This document shows, one piece after another, positions 60,001-64,000 of a stretch of DNA of 64,000 nucleotides. Under the pieces are notes generated by a model, which did not search any database, was not told the DNA's origin, and saw only the letters and a program-made list of their open reading frames with translations. Position 1 is the first letter of the stretch. Every line of letters starts with the position of its first letter. The stretch comes from Steinernema hermaphroditum (taxonomy: Eukaryota; Nematoda; Chromadorea; Rhabditida; Steinernematidae): contig CM059625.1 in the NCBI GenBank assembly GCA_030435675.1, positions 11,966,001-12,030,000 of the forward strand, given 5' to 3'. A program made the translations under genes and the position numbers.

Positions 60001-63000
60001 TTTGCGCATAATTAAAGCGAAACGCCAGCAAAGTGTCAAGGAGACCCAATGTTGCCTTTGAAATTGTTTAAGTTGTTTTTATTCACTTTTCCAATTGGCC
60101 CAAGTTGTCTGTCAAAAACATCTGCCACGTCGCATCACACCCTTCCAGCTCTCGGAGCCATTCTAATTGCTTTAAACGCCTTCCTTCTGAATCATTTGCC
60201 TCAGGAAGGTAAGGAACGGGCTTCCTCTTCCTGAGGAAAGTGATTTCCTGAGGAACAAAAAGAGAGAAACGACGTGTATCGAGGAAATTCGAGCCAGTGG
60301 TTCGTGTTTTTACAGCGTTTAAGGATAAATGCGTAAAGAGAAAAACAATGACGAAAACTGTCAATCCTCGGCATAATACGCAAATTAATAAAAGTGAGAG
60401 TTCCGTGAAAATTATTGTTTTGGCGAAAAACGCCCGTAGATAAGGATTCAGGGGACAGCGAAGTGCGCTTCTCCAAAAAGTACCGATCTGTAATGGGGTA
60501 AACAGTTTAATCCAGCTGATGCCCGCTATCTGTGGGTCTGTCAACAGAGACGGTGTGCCGAGCGTGTAAACATAAAAATACGTTCTTGAACCAAAAAAAC
60601 GTTTGTGCCATTGATTTAAGTTTAAAAAATGAGGAACTCATAATTCTGGAATTATCTTAATGAAGCATTTTTGCCAATAGTATGTCAACATGTCAACACT
60701 CAACAACCTACAAACATTTCGATGGAACGGAACATCAATCCGTATTGGCCCGGTTGGGTGACTGTGAGAGGTCTAAGCGGGCATCGTTTTCACTCTTGCA
60801 AACGGCCTAGAGTTAGTCGTAGTTCTCTTACAGTAGTGATTTGAGATTGCGCGCTAAATTCCGCGCTCTAACAAATGCTCTGCATGTTTCCATTGGTCCA
60901 TTCAATTTTCGGACTGAACATCGCGCATAAAATTTAAAAAATAAGATTGTTTTTTGCGTGCGTGCGTGCAAGACGAACGTCCCAGTAATATAAAAAAAAC
61001 ATTGCTGGTACTGTACATCGAGCAATAGTATTCATCACCTAATTGATCAATGCTGGAGGATTCATCTAGACGATTCCCCCATTCCCACTGCCTCTACCAA
61101 TTAATAGGCTATTTCAAGACTACGAACTGAATCACTAATGAAGCAGACGTAGCGATAAGTGGATCGTGCTGGAAGTCTCATTTTTAACGCATAGGAAACC
61201 AAAATAGCGTCATTTCGAGACTGGCGAGATTCTCCGTGACTCATACGGCAGCTTTCTAAATAAAACAGGTTGCGAGCTATATGTAATTTTCTTCCCGAAT
61301 AAATGGGTGATGAAAAAAACCCGACACAGGGGATAGGAAGAAGCAAACAACTCCCTGAACAACGGTCTACCTAACAGTTTCAATGAAAAACAGTTTTGGC
61401 TCTTTCGTAGCTGTAAACAGTAGCTCGGTGCTTCGAAGCGCGTGACCCGTCATTCCCCTCTTGACTTCGTTTTATCTAATCAAAGAAGTACTTCATGTCA
61501 AAATTCATTTTAGTTTGCACTTCGATGAGAGTTCGTGCCAAAAACAGAAACAGCACGACCAATGCGTGCTGAGGAGAGGGGCAGCGGAGGCGAGCGGATT
61601 CACGTCACAAACGCAAAAAGACCTCTTTGTTGCCCTATTGAAGAGATTATCCTTTTTGCAACGGAGCACTGGAGACCGACGATCTCTTGAAAGACCAAAA
61701 GCCGCCCCTTCTCTGGGGAATCTTCCACTTTTCTGCAATTAGCTAGAAGAGTTAGAAATACATAGTTTAGCGAAAACAAGGAAGGAACGAAGCAGACGAG
61801 GGAGCATATTTAAAGAGCCTCAATATCGTGGAAGCTACATGGTGCCAAGGAAGGATTGATGGGAATGCAGAGAAGGGCCGTACAGGTTGTGACAAAGAGA
61901 ACAATTTCGTTTAAAAAAAAACGATACCGGAGATCTTCTTGCGTCGAAAACAACGCGGAAGAGACACAAACCTTTCGGTAAATATATCTCATTAAAAATA
62001 CAATACCCGTCATTGAAAATACTCTCAGTCTGTGAAGCTTCTCTTTAGAAGGTTGTCTCGTAAGGAAACGTGTATAGCTTAACTATGAGGAACATATCAA
62101 GGACAAAGACTTCATCAAGAACTGGAACGTCCAGAGGAATTTCCACTAAATTTCCACTAAAGTTCCATTTGGTAACTGGTTTCGTACCCTTAAAATGCAA
62201 TTCATAAAAAGAAAAGACACTTGAAAGTAATGTAGTAATGAACGAAAAGTTGAGGCTGTTCTGAAATCAGTTAGAGCGGAGGTAATGACTCCTGGTGCGT
62301 TCAAAGATATTTTATTCAATTACGTTTCATCTGCCACTTTGTTTTAATTGTTTTCGAGATTGCTATGCGAGGAGATGTTTGAACGTGGAGTTAAAGCATC
62401 TGAGATTACCTTACGATCCGAAGAGGCTGTAAGACGCCGTGCGTTGTGGAAGGAGAAGTCAGATGTGTTGCCTTCCTACACGGACTTGTACACCAAAAGA
62501 ATTACCTCTTATTACAGCCATTTTGATGGTAGTAAACAGAGGAACGCACACAGAGGCAATGCACTACCAGACATTTACACATTACATAAGACAAACACTG
62601 ATTTTTAGCGAATACTAAATCCGCTCTTGAGGGTATCATAGTACGCGGTCAAGTACAGAAATGCGAAAAAATACAAAACTGGTCATTCGCGGATGTGAAC
62701 AATAAAAAGTCAACCGGAATCTGTCGGAAAGCCTCGACGCATAAATACGCAAAGGGCATGCCACCTTTCTGCGCAAGTAAATACATGCGCACTTCAGAGA
62801 GGGTTGAAAGAAATGGTAGAATGTTTAAAATCATGCCCGATTTAGGGAAACATTCTCATCCAACCAAGCAAGACTGTATGCATAAGTAGTCCTTCGTTTG
62901 TGTTGGTGGCGATCGGTCAGGTCGTCCACTCTATGAGGTTCGCTAACTTAGTTGAGTGAGCGGTGGTTCTCGTCCGTCGTTGTTGGCGCAGTGACTGTAT

Positions 63001-64000
63001 CAGCTCACAGAAGGCCTACAACACCAGGAAGCCAAGTTGAAGATAGAAACCCACTCCAGGATTCAGCCACTTCGCCTCTCCGATACTCGCGCACACTAAT
63101 TGGATCGCTGATCGCTCTGTTCGCATACCGTCTCCAGACGAAGCCAGAAGATGATCAACGGCAATGGTGCGATTCTTGCTTTCCTGTGCGTCTAACAAGG
63201 CGCAACCCTTTGACACGAGAAGTTAAACTCGCAAACTCGCCATGAGAAATCAGTCAACATACCTCCTAGAATATTTAAAAAGTCGCTTTGAAGCAGATCG
63301 ACCAAAGAGCATGTTCGAAAAACCCGGCATTCAGTCGTGGGTCAAGCATAAAAAACGAAACTGTGATTCACTAATGAACTGAAGTCCTACTGAAAAGACG
63401 CTCACGTCAATCAAGTGGTGTCCGAGGCGAAAGCTGTCAACAGGGCTCTCGTATGATCGCCGAACGCACTTATCACGTCATGGGTATCTCCAACTCATCA
63501 CTATCAGGAACTAACAAAAGCCCGACTTCTCCACGTTTCGACCAAAGAACTAGGAGATGCAATCCACGAGTGTTTGGAAGGGAACTAAGCACACTTGTTT
63601 CCTGGTGATATGTTGCGGGTTAAAATCAGTTTTTACAATCAGAAGAAAAATGTAAAAAATTCAGTTTTATCTTATGCTGACAAGGGAAGCCATCCATCCC
63701 CGTCTGGCACTTGGATGCCTGCGTGAGAGGAAGCAACGAATGAACCGTGCCAAAATCACTCACAGCTGCATGACGACGACGAATACGCGTCATTTGAGAG
63801 GACGACCGCATATTGGTATTCCGCAAAATTGACAAAATGACCTATGGAATTACCGTCTATATATCGCATTTCCGGTTGTAAAGCTATTGCTCATTTAGCC
63901 ATGTACAGACCTTGGACCCACTCCAGTGAAATGTGACCTTTAAAGTTCATCACTTGTTCAATGACAACTGACTCCTTGAATACTTCCTTGGTTACATTGT
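57084..64000. other. Long gene-poor stretch
   Basis: About 6.9 kb with no recognisable gene. Many short open frames are present on both strands but lack conserved motifs. The only segments with consistent splice phases are described as a separate candidate. No tRNA, rRNA or clear transposon recognised. Confidence 0.45.
58153..62889 (+). CDS. Weak candidate gene with a long first intron
   Basis: Three segments join in phase. 58153-58223 (MTLEIDDTKRRLPSEASEDS) ends at CCAG/GTAGCT. 62359-62528 follows TTTTCGAG (LLCEEMFERGVKASEITLRS) and ends at GATG/GTAGTA. 62609-62889 follows TTTTTAG and runs 93 codons to a TAG. The second segment is the most protein-like. The 4.1-kb intron is far longer than others here, no family is recognised, and agreement of phase alone could be chance. 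Confidence 0.18.

Overview
The window is nuclear DNA of a nematode. Nearly every gene is split by short GT-AG introns, mostly 45 to 80 nt, and the gene set is nematode-like: a DUF229 sulfatase-fold protein, paired tyrosinases with a cysteine-rich tail, a histidine acid phosphatase, tandem P-glycoproteins and an otopetrin. The short introns and variable acceptors would fit a compact rhabditid or clade IV worm. I cannot name a genus from sequence alone. Exon models below were built by hand from splice sites, reading phase and family similarity, without transcript data.

Layout. 0.4-6.2 kb: a DUF229 gene, then an ASCIZ/ATMIN-like zinc-finger gene (both +), then a small cysteine-rich membrane protein (-). 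8.4-13.4 kb: a 13-exon class C GPCR (-) with two ligand-binding modules in tandem. 16.9-19.6 kb: a secreted or surface-anchored histidine acid phosphatase (-). 22.4-26.7 kb: two tyrosinase paralogues, head to head, with the same exon plan. 27-32 kb: small or uncertain genes, inverted repeats and an unusual Sar1 GTPase (+). 32.5-46.9 kb: two tandem P-glycoprotein genes (+), separated by a tRNA-derived SINE pair and a 0.69-kb fold-back element. 47.2-48.5 kb: an AT-hook plus STPR-repeat nuclear protein (-). 49.3-49.6 kb: an Nse1-like fragment interrupted by one stop. 49.9-52.7 kb: an otopetrin proton channel (+). 55.4-57.1 kb: a peptide-type GPCR (-). 57-64 kb is mostly gene-free, with weak exon candidates.

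How the genes relate. The strongest local processes are duplication and sequence exchange. The two P-glycoproteins share two nearly identical tracts of about 1 kb, introns included, separated by diverged sequence. The two tyrosinases share a nearly identical stretch around the CuB site. Otherwise the genes are a functional mix: signalling receptors, proton and drug transport, cuticle-type oxidases, secretion and transcription. I see no operon-like cluster, no rRNA, no intact tRNA gene and no CRISPR array.

Items most worth a second look: the double Venus-flytrap receptor, the STPR protein with three SUMO-type motifs, the LC8-motif zinc-finger protein, the Sar1 with a serine-rich N-terminus, and the Nse1-like reading frame with an internal TAG.
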